Positions 32,228-41,200 of a stretch of DNA of 64,000 nucleotides are shown piece after piece; positions within the stretch are counted from its first letter, which is position 1; each line of letters begins with the position of its first letter. The DNA comes from JAOUEA01 sp963825635 (GTDB lineage Bacteria > Actinomycetota > UBA4738 > HRBIN12). The notes beneath the pieces were generated by a model. That model was not told where the DNA came from. It made no database searches and saw nothing but the letters and a program-made list of their open reading frames with translations. Location: positions 216,139 through 280,138 of the forward strand of contig CAWGTU010000002.1 in the NCBI GenBank assembly GCA_963825635.1, read 5' to 3'. Position numbers and translations under genes: made by a program.

Positions 32228-32992
32228 TCACCCGCTCAACGCGGACTCCACCTCGCTCGGCGCTGACGTGAGGGCCGGCCCCTCATCCTTGCCTCCTCGC
32301 ATGAGCAACCACACAGCGAACGAGAACTCCCCGATCAATGACGGCACCGCGACGATCACGAGGAACACGGTCTCGACGTCGGCGTAGTCCGCGAGCAGCG
32401 CGTTGGCGAGCGTGTCCACCACGTACGCGATGCCGGCGACCACCAGCAGGAACCCGATCCATCGCGGCACCGTGCCCGAACGAAGAGCGAGGTAGCCCAG
32501 CAGGATGAGATGAACCCCGAAGCAGGCCAGGCCGATCAGCCACGCATAGTCGAACGAGTTGAGGAAGAGCATCAGCTGCGCGTCGATCTGATCGACGCCG
32601 AGCGAGGACAGGTGGTCTGCGCCGCTGATGAGCTCGAGGACGATGAAGGAGCTGATCAGGGCCACGCCGAGCAGCACCGTGTAGACGAGTCGGAACCACG
32701 CGGTGAGCAGGGACAGATCGCGGTCGTGCGGGCGGAAGAGGACGTAGAGGGCCCATGCGATCGCCACGTCGAGGATGAAGACGACCATGAAGCTGACGAG
32801 TCCGCTCCGGAAGAGGAGCTCGGAATCGGCGATGTTGGCCGCGGTGGCGGCGGCGTCGTCGGGCTCGATCAGTCCCTCGAGCACGAAGAAGTTCGCGAAG
32901 AGAGCCAGCACGAAGATCACGAGGTAGCCGCCGCCTGCGATCCTCGCGACGGTCCGTGCCGTCGGTCCTCGCATGCCGGGTATGACGTCCAT
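32228..32992 (-). CDS. DUF4386 multi-pass membrane protein
   Basis: 254 residues with six to seven membrane helices. RTVARIAGGGYLVIFVLALFANFFVLEGLI, SFMVVFILDVAIAWALYVLFRPHDRDLSLLTAWFRLVYTVLLGVALI and SGTVPRWIGFLLVVAGIAYVVDTL are DUF4386 landmarks. Starts 3 bp after the stop of the reductase gene and is preceded by GGAG, so it is the second gene of that operon. Function unknown. A second member is encoded at 52214. Confidence 0.85.
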   Translation of the reverse strand: MDVIPGMRGPTARTVARIAGGGYLVIFVLALFANFFVLEGLIEPDDAAATAANIADSELLFRSGLVSFMVVFILDVAIAWALYVLFRPHDRDLSLLTAWFRLVYTVLLGVALISSFIVLELISGADHLSSLGVDQIDAQLMLFLNSFDYAWLIGLACFGVHLILLGYLALRSGTVPRWIGFLLVVAGIAYVVDTLANALLADYADVETVFLVIVAVPSLIGEFSFAVWLLMRGGKDEGPALTSAPSEVESALSG

Positions 32993-32995
32993 CTC

Positions 32996-33970
32996 TCACA
33001 CTCCGATGTCGATGACGGTCTTGCCGCGGGCCCGGCGGGCTGCGACGTGCACGAGGGCGTCGGCCGCCGCGCTCAATGGGAAGGTCCTGTCGATCACGGG
33101 CACGATCTCCCCGGACTCGAGCAACTCGGCGAGCGCCGCGAGGTCTCCCGTGTTGCGCTTCGAGAAGAAGGCTCGCAACTTCTGGCGGGTGAACGGCGAT
33201 CGAGCCACGGCACCGACCGTGCGTCCGAATCCCATGAACCATCTGCCCCCCGAGCCTCCCACGATGACGAGGGTGCCGGTGGGGCCGAGGGCTTCCCGCA
33301 GCTCGTCCAGAGGCCGGTTCCCGGCGAGATCGACGATCACGTCGTACCGCCGGTTCCGTTCGGTGATCGACTCCTGCGTGTAGTCGATCACGTCGTCGGC
33401 ACCGAGCGATCGGACGAGCTCCACGTTGTCGGTGCTGCAGACGCCCGTGACCACGGCACCGAGCGCGTTGGCGATCTGTACGGCGAAGGTCCCCACCGCA
33501 CCCGACGCCCCGATGATCAGGACCGTCTGACCGGCGCCGACCCCACCCACGTCGCGGAGCGCCTGGAGGGCGGCGAGTCCCGATGTCGGTGTCGCCGCGG
33601 CGGGCACCGGGGTGACGTTGTGCGGCATCGGCGCGAGGGATCCCACATCTGCGGCGACGTACTCCGCGAAGGCGCCGGAGCACCAACCGAAGACCTCGTC
33701 CCCGGGGCTGAATCGCGACACGAGCCGGCCCACTGCCTCCACCGAACCCGCTACGTTCTGTCCGGGAACGGGGTGCTTCGGCTTGAGCAGGCCATACCCG
33801 GGCCGCGCGAAGTACGGGAGACCCTCGAGCATCAGCCAGTCGCCGATATCTGCTGCGGCGGCGCGGTTGCGAACCAGCACCTGTTCGTCCCCGAGGACCG
33901 GCGGGTCGATGTCCCGGAACGCGAGGACCTCATCGGGAGATCCGTATCCTCGTTGCACGATGGCCTTCAT
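32996..33970 (-). CDS. NAD(P)-dependent MDR oxidoreductase (quinone reductase-like)
   Basis: 324 residues, GGAGG upstream of ATG 33970. MKAIVQRGYGSPDEVLAFRDIDPPVLGDEQVLVRNRAAA, VLIIGASGAVGTFAVQIANALGAVVTGVCSTDNVELVRSLGADDVIDYTQ and EIVPVIDRTFPL follow the same plan as the gene at 28865, including the CST-x-x-x-LVRS-x-GADDVIDYT block, so the two are clear paralogues. No zinc cysteines. Divergent from a TetR-type regulator at 34113 and followed by a DUF4386 gene in the same operon. Confidence 0.9.
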   Translation of the reverse strand: MKAIVQRGYGSPDEVLAFRDIDPPVLGDEQVLVRNRAAAADIGDWLMLEGLPYFARPGYGLLKPKHPVPGQNVAGSVEAVGRLVSRFSPGDEVFGWCSGAFAEYVAADVGSLAPMPHNVTPVPAAATPTSGLAALQALRDVGGVGAGQTVLIIGASGAVGTFAVQIANALGAVVTGVCSTDNVELVRSLGADDVIDYTQESITERNRRYDVIVDLAGNRPLDELREALGPTGTLVIVGGSGGRWFMGFGRTVGAVARSPFTRQKLRAFFSKRNTGDLAALAELLESGEIVPVIDRTFPLSAAADALVHVAARRARGKTVIDIGV

Positions 33971-34112
33971 GCGGTGTCCTCCCGTCTGGGAACAGTGTCA
34001 CCAAGATGGGGCACATCGTTACCATATGCGGATGCTCGACGGCAACGTCTGAGGATCGCGCGCCCCGGAGTTCGTGAGCGCGGAGGCGGTCGCGAAGACG
34101 AGGAGGATGCCC

Positions 34113-34838
34113 ATGAACGGCTCGCATTGGCTCCTGGAACGGGAGCAACCGAGACGGAGGCTCGACGCCGACACCGTCGTCAGCCAGGCGCACATCCTCG
34201 TGCACGAGGGCGGGGCGGCGTCGTTGACGATGCGCCCGCTGGCCGCCGCCCTCGGGACCAGCACCAGCGCGCTCTACCGGCTGGTGCCGTCGAAGCAGTG
34301 GCTGCTCGTGGCGATCGTGGACCTCGTCTTCGGCGAGGTGGAAACCTCGACCGCGGCGGACGTCGGCGACCCGCGCGGTCGGCTCGAGCAGCTCTCAACC
34401 GCGATGCATGAAGTGCTCGTGCTCCACCCACATCTGCACGAGATCTTGGCGTCGCACGTGTGGGTCACCCCCAACACGATCCGCATCGCGGAGATCGCGT
34501 TCACGTCGCTGCGGGAGATGGGTCTCGACGATCCCGAGCTCGTCGACGCCTACAACGCCTGGAGTGGATACGTGATCGGCTTCTCGGCGATCGAGGCGAA
34601 GCCGGCTGAGAACGCACCCGATCGGGCGTTGCAGAGGGCCATGCGCCGGCAGCTCGAGGAGATGGATCCCGGGGCGTTCCCGATCCTGACGGAGCTGATG
34701 CCCGACGTCGCCGACCGCGCGTTCGGGCTCCCCTCGCGGCCACGGCGGTCCGGAGAGTCGGGATCGAGCTTCGCGTGGGGGCTCGCCGCCCTGCTGGACG
34801 GCGTGGCGGCGCGGAAGCGTCGTCGCTCCCGGGCGTGA
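34113..34838 (+). CDS. TetR-family regulator
   Basis: 241 residues; ATG 34113 is chosen because AGGAGG ends 6 nt upstream, while the ATG at 34107 touches that site. RRRLDADTVVSQAHILVHEGGAASLTMRPLAAALGTSTSALYRLVPSKQWLLVAIVDLVFG is the TetR helix-turn-helix, followed by an alpha-helical TetR_C-like ligand domain. Divergent from the MDR reductase at 33970 and likely its repressor, but I could not find a clear palindrome in the 142-bp gap, unlike at the first TetR/MDR pair. Confidence 0.85.
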   Translation: MNGSHWLLEREQPRRRLDADTVVSQAHILVHEGGAASLTMRPLAAALGTSTSALYRLVPSKQWLLVAIVDLVFGEVETSTAADVGDPRGRLEQLSTAMHEVLVLHPHLHEILASHVWVTPNTIRIAEIAFTSLREMGLDDPELVDAYNAWSGYVIGFSAIEAKPAENAPDRALQRAMRRQLEEMDPGAFPILTELMPDVADRAFGLPSRPRRSGESGSSFAWGLAALLDGVAARKRRRSRA

Positions 34839-34965
34839 TCTCGGTGACGTCGGGCGTGACCTCGCGCCCGACGGCATGCCGGCACCCTCTCCCCGCAGGA
34901 CTTGACCGCCACCCCATGGGGTGAGGCATCCTGGGGCCACCGACACGACCACGAGGTAGGCAGCG
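34839..34965. other. intergenic stretch
   Basis: 127 bp between the TetR gene and the DUF1801 gene. GAGG lies 11 nt before the ATG at 34966; no strong promoter box or hairpin was recognised. Confidence 0.4.
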
Positions 34966-35412
34966 ATGCGGATCGATGCGACGACGATCGAAGGGTTCTT
35001 CGACGCCCTGCCCGAGCCACGGCGATCCGACGTGAAGGCGGTCGACCGCACGATCGTGGACGCCGCGCCAGACCTCGAATGCCGCCTCTTCGTGGGGAAC
35101 AGCATCACGATGCTCGGCTACGGTGAGATGGAGTGGGAAACCGCGAGCTCGTCGGGCGTGTGGCCACTGATCGGCATGGCCTCCCAGAAGCGGTACATCA
35201 GCCTGTACGTGGCCGCGGTGAAGGACGGCGAGACCCTGGCGCAGCACTACGGGGACCGGCTCGGCACGACGTTCAATGGGAAGCACTGCATCAGGTTCCG
35301 TCGGGTGGCCGACATCGACCTCGACGAGCTCGGGAACGCCGTGCGCGATGCGGTGGCGTGGGCCGGCGTACAGCGAGAACGCTTCGGGCGCGACTGCGCT
35401 CGCCCCGTCTAG
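34966..35412 (+). CDS. DUF1801 family protein
   Basis: 148 residues. IEGFFDALPEPRRSDVKAVDRTIVDAAPDLECRLFVGNSITMLGYGEMEW is followed by WPLIGMASQKRYISLYVAAVKDGETLAQHYGDRLGTTFNGKHCIRFRRVADIDLDELGNAVRDAV. The motif order matches DUF1801 and particularly the gene at 23247. Cytosolic, function unknown. Convergent with the toxin-antitoxin pair, 19 bp away. Confidence 0.8.
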   Translation: MRIDATTIEGFFDALPEPRRSDVKAVDRTIVDAAPDLECRLFVGNSITMLGYGEMEWETASSSGVWPLIGMASQKRYISLYVAAVKDGETLAQHYGDRLGTTFNGKHCIRFRRVADIDLDELGNAVRDAVAWAGVQRERFGRDCARPV

Positions 35413-35431
35413 GACTGCCCGCCGAGGAGAC

Positions 35432-35866
35432 CTATGGCAGGTTGGTGGGGGGCACCTCGAACGGATCGACGACCCGCACTCCGTCGAAGTCCATGTCGTG
35501 TTGCAGGTCTTCTGTCAGCAATGCGTCGCAGCCCGTCGCCTGGGCCGATGCAACGATCAGCGCGTCCCAGAACGATACGCCGAACCGGTCCTCGATCGAC
35601 CACGCGGTCGCGACCGTCTGGGCATCGATGTACGCAGGCCCCCACGCAGTGAGGTCGACGATGTCGGCTCGGGCGTCCTCGGGATGCAGTCCCGGACGGA
35701 GCTTCCGGGTGGCGGTGACGTAGTACTCCTGCAGCACCTGCACGCTGAGGCGGCCCTCGCCACGTTCCCAGAGGTCGGCCATCCACTCGGTCGCGCGCGC
35801 ATGCTTCGCGGCATGGCGCGTGTCGCGGGCATACACGAGGACGTTGGTGTCAACGAAGACGGGCAC
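35432..35866 (-). CDS. PIN-domain ribonuclease toxin (VapC-like)
   Basis: 144 residues from GTG at 35864-35866. FVDTNVLVYARD holds the first catalytic Asp, LSVQVLQEYYV the conserved Glu region, and FGVSFWDALIVASAQATGCDALLTEDLQHDMDFDGVRVVDPF the remaining acidic residues of a PIN nuclease (WDALIVA, LLTEDL). The start lies 17 bp inside the antitoxin gene's 3' end, the normal type II toxin-antitoxin arrangement. It should cleave RNA when free of antitoxin. Target unknown. Confidence 0.9.
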   Translation of the reverse strand: MPVFVDTNVLVYARDTRHAAKHARATEWMADLWERGEGRLSVQVLQEYYVTATRKLRPGLHPEDARADIVDLTAWGPAYIDAQTVATAWSIEDRFGVSFWDALIVASAQATGCDALLTEDLQHDMDFDGVRVVDPFEVPPTNLP

Positions 35867-36092
35867 GATCGTGCAGGTCGGCTCGCTCGGGGTAGCGGCC
35901 CCCCTCGGACGACAAGGTCGAGGAGCCACGCGCGAGGTACCGCTGCTTCGACCCCTCGTACGAGACCTGCGCCCCCATGTGATCGGTGAGGAGCTCGCGG
36001 ATCAGGCTCGAGACGCTCACGTCGCGACGGGCGGCCTCGAGCCTGGCCCACAGTGCGGTCTCCTCGTCGAGCGTGACGGTCACGTTCCTCAT
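35850..36092 (-). CDS. ribbon-helix-helix antitoxin (VapB-like)
   Basis: 80 residues. MRNVTVTLDEETALWARLEAARRDVSVSSLIRELLTDHMG is a ribbon-helix-helix DNA-binding domain; the rest (YEGSKQRYLARGSSTLSSEGGRYPERADLHDRA) is the flexible toxin-neutralising tail. The ATG at 36090-36092 is taken rather than one at 36113, since a perfect inverted repeat occupies the space between and is better read as the operator. Binds its own promoter with VapC. Confidence 0.85.
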   Translation of the reverse strand: MRNVTVTLDEETALWARLEAARRDVSVSSLIRELLTDHMGAQVSYEGSKQRYLARGSSTLSSEGGRYPERADLHDRARLR

Positions 36093-36093
36093 G

Positions 36094-36127
36094 ACACGAT
36101 ATTCGTGTTCCACGGATCCCGTGTCAA
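36094..36127 (-). promoter_or_regulatory. toxin-antitoxin promoter/operator
   Basis: ACACGA-TAT-TCGTGT (36094-36108) is a perfect 6-3-6 inverted repeat directly before the antitoxin ATG. TTGACA on the minus strand (36127-36122) is a likely -35 box; GAATAT (36105-36100) at 16-bp spacing is a possible -10 inside the repeat. Confidence 0.6.
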
Positions 36128-36163
36128 GAGAGCGTCAGCTCAAGGGAATGGGTGTCCAGATTC

Positions 36164-36520
36164 CTAGTAGCAGGGGACCTCGGACGCCAACATGAGGAAC
36201 TGCTGCCCGAAGAAGGCGACCGGAGCGAGGCAGAGGCACCACACGGCCATCCGCAGTCGCACCGTTCGTTCGACTAGAGCGAAGACTGCGCAAACGCCCG
36301 CGATCACAGGGGCGACGGCCCCGACCCAAGCGATGGGCCAAAGCATCGCGGAGATAGGGCCATCGCACCGGACGGCCGGTGTGGACATGAGCATCAGCAG
36401 AACGAACGCCAGCGTCGCCGTGAATCCACCCGCTAGCAGGTAGGCAGATGCGAGCGCGAAGAACCGGCCGAGCCTGCCTTCCTTGCCGGGGGCGACGGCC
36501 TTCTGCGACCTGTCCTGCAT
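36164..36520 (-). CDS. small multi-pass membrane protein, unknown family
   Basis: 118 residues. The start is set at 36520 because TACGAT (minus strand, 36532-36527) lies 6 nt upstream and because the region before it has no domain-like sequence. Three hydrophobic helices: FFALASAYLLAGGFTATLAFVLLML, LWPIAWVGAVAPVIAGVCAVFALV and MAVWCLCLAPVAFFGQQFLML. Short basic N-terminus (KEGRLGR) suggests the N-terminal end stays inside. Resembles small actinobacterial membrane proteins of no known function. Confidence 0.6.
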   Translation of the reverse strand: MQDRSQKAVAPGKEGRLGRFFALASAYLLAGGFTATLAFVLLMLMSTPAVRCDGPISAMLWPIAWVGAVAPVIAGVCAVFALVERTVRLRMAVWCLCLAPVAFFGQQFLMLASEVPCY

Positions 36521-36757
36521 GGAGGAATCGTATGCCGTTGCCGAGCGCACCGAGCCAAGCGCCGCCGGCGACCTGGTCGTCGCCGATCCGAAGCTCGACG
36601 ATGTCGAGCTGGAGGCGCCCGTGGGAGCCAGCCAAGGAATGGTTTGTTCCGTGCCCGCCATTCTTGCCAGGAGTCCGGGCGCGAGAACGAGGCCCCGGAG
36701 TTGCACCGTCGCCAACGGCGTCCCCGGCTGGCCAGGTCGGGTGGCACCGGATTGGCA

Positions 36758-36795
36758 TTGACGCGATGCCAGAATGATGCCATTATGATGCCATG
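36758..36795 (+). promoter_or_regulatory. leaderless promoter overlaid by three phased GATGCCA repeats
   Basis: TTGACG (36758-36763), 17-bp spacer, CATTAT (36781-36786), ATG at 36793. GATGCCA occurs at 36765, 36776 and 36787, exactly 11 bp apart with 4-bp spacers, so all three face one side of the helix and cover the -10 and start codon. Probable operator for the ribbon-helix-helix protein encoded next. Confidence 0.65.
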
Positions 36796-37314
36796 GAACT
36801 CGACCGGTTCATCGATGACATCCATGCCCAGCTCGACGCCGCCGCGCAGGCGGGAGGCGAGGAGGCTCGCGAGCTCGCGGACCGGCTGGCCGCGCCGCTC
36901 GACTCCGCGATCCGACTCGCGCTGCAGGATGCGCTGACGGCCGCGACCGAGGAGATCACGGTCGAGCTCGCGCCGGGCTCGGTGGAGCTGCGGCTCCGAG
37001 GCCGCGAGCCGATCTTCGTCGTGACCCCGCCCGAACCGGCCGACGAGCGAGCCGACGGCGACGACGACGAGGCGCTCGGCGGCGCCGAGCCGCCCCCGGC
37101 CGTCGACGGCGACGACGCGATCGCCCGCATCAACGTGCGCATGCCCGAGCACCTGAAGGCCCGCGTCGACCGGGCCGCCGACCGCGAGGGGGTCTCGATC
37201 AACGCCTGGCTCGTGCGCGCGGCCGCGGCTCGTCTCGATCGCGCCGAGGGGCAGCGCGGCCGCGAGCGCCGAGCCCCGACCGGGGCCCAGCACTACCAGG
37301 GCTGGGCCCGCTGA
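36793..37314 (+). CDS. ribbon-helix-helix (HicB/Arc-like) protein with N-terminal helical domain
   Basis: 173 residues. Residues 1-55 are helical and acidic (FIDDIHAQLDAAAQAGGEEARELADRL), 56-78 a small beta segment, then an acidic linker rich in Asp/Pro, and at 112-150 INVRMPEHLKARVDRAADREGVSINAWLVRAAAARL, a ribbon-helix-helix DNA-binding domain of the HicB/Arc type. No toxin gene adjoins; instead a DUF4097 gene follows by 25 bp, a pairing common in actinobacteria. Likely a repressor of its own operon through the GATGCCA repeats. Confidence 0.75.
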   Translation: MELDRFIDDIHAQLDAAAQAGGEEARELADRLAAPLDSAIRLALQDALTAATEEITVELAPGSVELRLRGREPIFVVTPPEPADERADGDDDEALGGAEPPPAVDGDDAIARINVRMPEHLKARVDRAADREGVSINAWLVRAAAARLDRAEGQRGRERRAPTGAQHYQGWAR

Positions 37315-37339
37315 TCACCGACCACGAGGAGGACCGACG

Positions 37340-38206
37340 ATGACCACCTTCGAGACCCCAGAACCGATCGCCGTCGACCTGGAGGTCGGCGTCGGCGACG
37401 TTCGCATCGATGCGAGCGATCGGCCCGACACGACCGTCGAGGTCCGCCCGTCGGACCCGGCCAAGCCGGCCGACGTGAGGGCCGCGGAGCAGACGCGCGT
37501 CGAGTACGCGAACGGCCACCTGACCGTGAAGGGACCGAGCGGTTGGCGCCAGTGGGTCTCGCATCGAGGCGACTCGATCGATGTCGCGATCTCGCTGCCG
37601 GCGGGCTCGCGCCTGCAGGCCGAGGTCGGCGTGGCGGCCCTGCGCTCGACCGGCCGCCTGGGTCACTGCCGCGCGAAGGTCGGGGTCGGCGACGTCTCCC
37701 TCGAGGAGGTCGACGCCCTGAACCTCAAGACCGGGGCCGGCGACGTCACCGTCGACCGTGTCGCCGGCAAGGCCGAGGTCGTCACGGGCTCGGGCGGGGT
37801 GCGCATCGGCCGTGTCGAGGGCACCGCCTGGGTGAAGAACTCGAACGGCGACACCTGGATCGGCGAGGCCGGCGGCGACGCGCGCGCCAGCACGGCGAGC
37901 GGCACGATCACGATCGACCGGGCAGGCGCCGGCGTCGTCGCGAAGAGCGCGCAGGGCAGGGTGCACCTGGGCGAGGTCGCCCACGGTACCGCGGTCGCCG
38001 AGAGCTCCTTGGGTGATCTCGAGATCGGCGTGCGTGACGGGGTGCCGGCCTGGCTCGACCTGCACACGAAGTTCGGGCGGGTGCGCAACGAGCTCGACGC
38101 GTCGGAACGTCCCGCGTCGGGGGAGGACTCGGTCGAGGTGCGGGCGCACACGTCGGTGGGCGACATCGTGATCCACCGCTCGCTCGCGGAGAGCGATGCC
38201 GCGTGA
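37340..38206 (+). CDS. DUF4097 beta-strand-repeat protein
   Basis: 288 residues, GAGG 9-10 nt before ATG. Short alternating strands recur every 16-20 residues (VGVGDVRIDAS, VGVAALRSTG, VGVGDVSLEEV, TGAGDVTVDRV, TGSGGVRIGRV, ASGTITIDRA, SAQGRVHLGEV, HTSVGDIVIHRS), which is the right-handed beta-helix-like repeat of DUF4097 adhesin-type proteins. There is no signal peptide or membrane segment, so it is cytosolic or exported by an unknown route. Co-transcribed with the ribbon-helix-helix gene. Function unknown. Confidence 0.85.
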   Translation: MTTFETPEPIAVDLEVGVGDVRIDASDRPDTTVEVRPSDPAKPADVRAAEQTRVEYANGHLTVKGPSGWRQWVSHRGDSIDVAISLPAGSRLQAEVGVAALRSTGRLGHCRAKVGVGDVSLEEVDALNLKTGAGDVTVDRVAGKAEVVTGSGGVRIGRVEGTAWVKNSNGDTWIGEAGGDARASTASGTITIDRAGAGVVAKSAQGRVHLGEVAHGTAVAESSLGDLEIGVRDGVPAWLDLHTKFGRVRNELDASERPASGEDSVEVRAHTSVGDIVIHRSLAESDAA

Positions 38207-38283
38207 CCGCCACGCTCGAGGTCACGGGCGATCTCGCCGTTCCTTGGGCGTGATCGTACCCATCCCGGCCCGGTGTTCGCGGG

Positions 38284-38289
38284 TAGGCT
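38284..38289 (+). promoter_or_regulatory. TANNNT -10 box of a leaderless promoter
   Basis: TAGGCT ends 7 nt before the ATG at 38297 and rules out the in-frame upstream start at 38273. Confidence 0.55.
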
Positions 38290-38296
38290 CGCCCCC

Positions 38297-41200
38297 ATGC
38301 GGACGTGTCCTGCGTGCGGCGAAGAGAATCCCGATCGCGCGAAGTTCTGCCTCGCGTGCGCGACGCCGCTCGAGGCCGAGGCTGCGCCCGGTCGCATGGA
38401 GCGCAAGTTCGCCACGGCGTTGTTCGCGGACCTGGTCGGTTCCACGACGCTCGCCGAACAGGAAGACCCAGAGGTGGTCCAGTCGGTCGTGGGTCGTACG
38501 TTCGACCGGCTGTCGGAGGAGATCACCCGCTACGGCGGTCACCTCGAGAAGTTCATGGGCGATGCCGTGCTCGCCGTGTTCGGCATCCCGCGGGCGCACG
38601 AGGACGACCCGGAACGCGCGGTCCGAGCCGCCCTCGAGATGCAGGCGGTCCTGAGCGAGCTGAATCGAACGTTCGCCGACGAGGGAAAGCCGCAGCTCGC
38701 GATGCGCATCGGCATCGAGGCGGGGGAGGTGTTGGTCGACCTGCAGCGGGTCACCGGCCCGCACGACCGCATGCTGACCGGGGACGCTGTGAACACCGCG
38801 GCGCGGCTGCAGACCGCCGCCGATCCGGGGCATGTCGTCGTGGGACCGGCGGTCTACGCCTCGGTCAAGGAGGTGATCGATCTGGCTGAGCTACCGCCGC
38901 TCGCGCTGAAGGGCAAGGCCGAGGCGGTGCCCGCCTGGGACGCCCGCTCCGTGAGCGCCAAGCGGCGCGGCGAGCGGCCTTCCCTCGGCATGGAGGCGCG
39001 TCTGATCGGCCGAGACGAGGAGCTCACGGTCCTCAAGCAGACCCTGCAGCAGACCGAGCACTCAGCCCGCCCGTCGCTGGTGACGATCGTGGGTCCCGCG
39101 GGGGTCGGCAAGTCCAGGCTGGTCGCCGAGCTCGCCGGCTACGTCGAGGGCCTGCCGTCGTTCTTCTACTGGCGGAGTGGGCGGTGTCTCGCGTACGGCA
39201 ACGCCGCTTACTCCGCGCTGGCGGACGCCGTGAAGGCGCAGTGCGAGATCCTCGACGACGACCACGCCGACGTCGTTCGGAGCAAGGTGGATGCGGTCGT
39301 GGAGGAGCTGTTCGGTGACCTCGAGCTCGCACCTGCCATCCGGGTGCTCGTCTCCGCGGGCGAACGCGCGTTCTCGCGAGAGGATCTGTTCGAGGCGTGG
39401 CGCCGCTTCCTGGAGCGCATGGCCGCCCGCTACCCGTTGGTACTGGTCCTGGAGGACATCCACTGGGCAGACGAGGGCCTGTTGGACTTCATCGAGCACG
39501 TCGCCGACTGGGCCCAGGGGCCGATCATGGTGATCGCTCTCGCCCGCGCCGAGCTGTTCGAGCGTCGCCCGACGTGGGGCGGGGGCAAGCGCAACGCGAA
39601 CTCGATCTACCTCGACCCGCTCACGCCCGAGGAGGACTCGGCCATGGTCGACGAGCTCGTGCCGGGCGCCGTGCCCGACGAGCTGCGGGCCATGATCGTT
39701 GAACGCGCGGAGGGCAATCCTCTCTACACGGAGGAGATCGTTCGCATGCTGATCGACCGCGGCGTGCTGCGCGCCACCGAGGCCTCGCGCTGGGAGGTCG
39801 CAGCGGCGATCGACGACGTCGAGGTGCCTCGGTCGATCCAGGGCCTCATCGCCGCCCGGCTCGACGGCTTGCCCGACGACGAGAAGCTCGTGCTGCAGGA
39901 TGCCGCAGTCGTCGGGCGCGACTTCTGGCTCGGTTCGGTCGTTGCGTTATCCGGACTCGAGCCTGCCGCCGCCCGGGAGGTGCTTGGCCGCCTCCGCGTC
40001 AAGGAGCTCATCGTGCCGCACGAGACCTCGAGCTTCGGTGGCGAGCACGAGTTCTCGTTCCGGCATCTGTTGCTGCGCGACGGGGCCTACGAGTCGCTGC
40101 CCAAGCAGTTGCGGGCCGAGAAGCACGCAGCGGTCGTGGCCTGGGCGTCGGCGAGGGCCGGCGAGCGAACCGACGAGCTGGCCGAGCTGATCGCCTCGCA
40201 CGCCGTGGCGGCGCTGCGGTATCGCCAGGAGCTGGGCGACTCCGGCGACGAGTTCGACGCCGCCGGACGCGCCGCCTATCGCTGGACCCGGGTAGCCGGT
40301 GATCGGACCGCGGCCGTCTGGCTGCAGCGCGAGGCGGCCGGGTGGTTCGCGGAAGCCACCCGTGCCGCGGATATCGCCGACGTCCCGCTCGCCGACCGGG
40401 TCTCACTGGCGAGGGCGTACCTCGAGGCCGCGTGGGGGCCGGTGCCCGTCGAGGAGAACGAACGGATCGGGCTGCGGCTCATCGAGCTCGCCGAGCGGGA
40501 AGGCGACCGGCTGGCGGCGGGCTACGCACGCGCCCGGCTCGTCCGGGTGCTGTTCGACCTCGGACGGAACGACGAGGCGGAGGCGATGGCCGAGGCGGCG
40601 ATCGCGCAACTGGAACCGCTCGGCGACAGCGTCGAGCTCGCAGATGCGCTTCGTTCGCTCGGCTGGCTTCGGTGGCGCAACGGCAGCGGGGCCGAGGCCG
40701 AGCCGGTGCTTCGGCGGGCGATCGACGTGGCCGGTCGCGTGGGCGCCCGGGCCGTGCTCGCCGACGCCACGATGGATCTCGGGGTCGCGTTGTCGGTGAT
40801 GGGTCGCAGGGACGAATGCATCGAGGTCATGGAGCGCGCCTACGGGCTGGCGAAGGAGTCGGGCGACTTCAACGTGCTGATGCGCGTCTACATCAACTAC
40901 CCGGCGGCCGGCCTGAACTGGGCGTCGGACTTCCCGAGGATCCTGGAGGTGACCGGGGAAGGCGTGGAGCTCGCCCGGAAGGCGGGCGACGTGCAGAACG
41001 TCGCGTGGCTCCTGGGCAACCTTACGGACACCATGGTGCAGCAGATGGGGCCGACCGACGAGGTCGTCGACATGGCCCGCGAGGCCGTCGACCTCGCCGA
41101 CCAGATCGGCGACGCGCCGCTGATGGGCATGCGACTGTCGGGCCTGGGCATCATCCTTACGGTCGGAGGCCAGCTCGAGGAGGCGATCGCCGTGCTCGAG

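Noticed and set aside
33971..34112. TetR operator in the second MDR/TetR gap
   Set aside because: No inverted repeat comparable with the first pair was found, so none is called.
32510..34411. A 633-codon open frame over the reductase and DUF4386 genes
   Set aside because: Composition typical of a GC-rich shadow; crosses two real minus-strand genes and the TetR start.
36758..37314. HicAB toxin-antitoxin system
   Set aside because: Only the RHH part is present; no HicA-like small toxin lies on either side.
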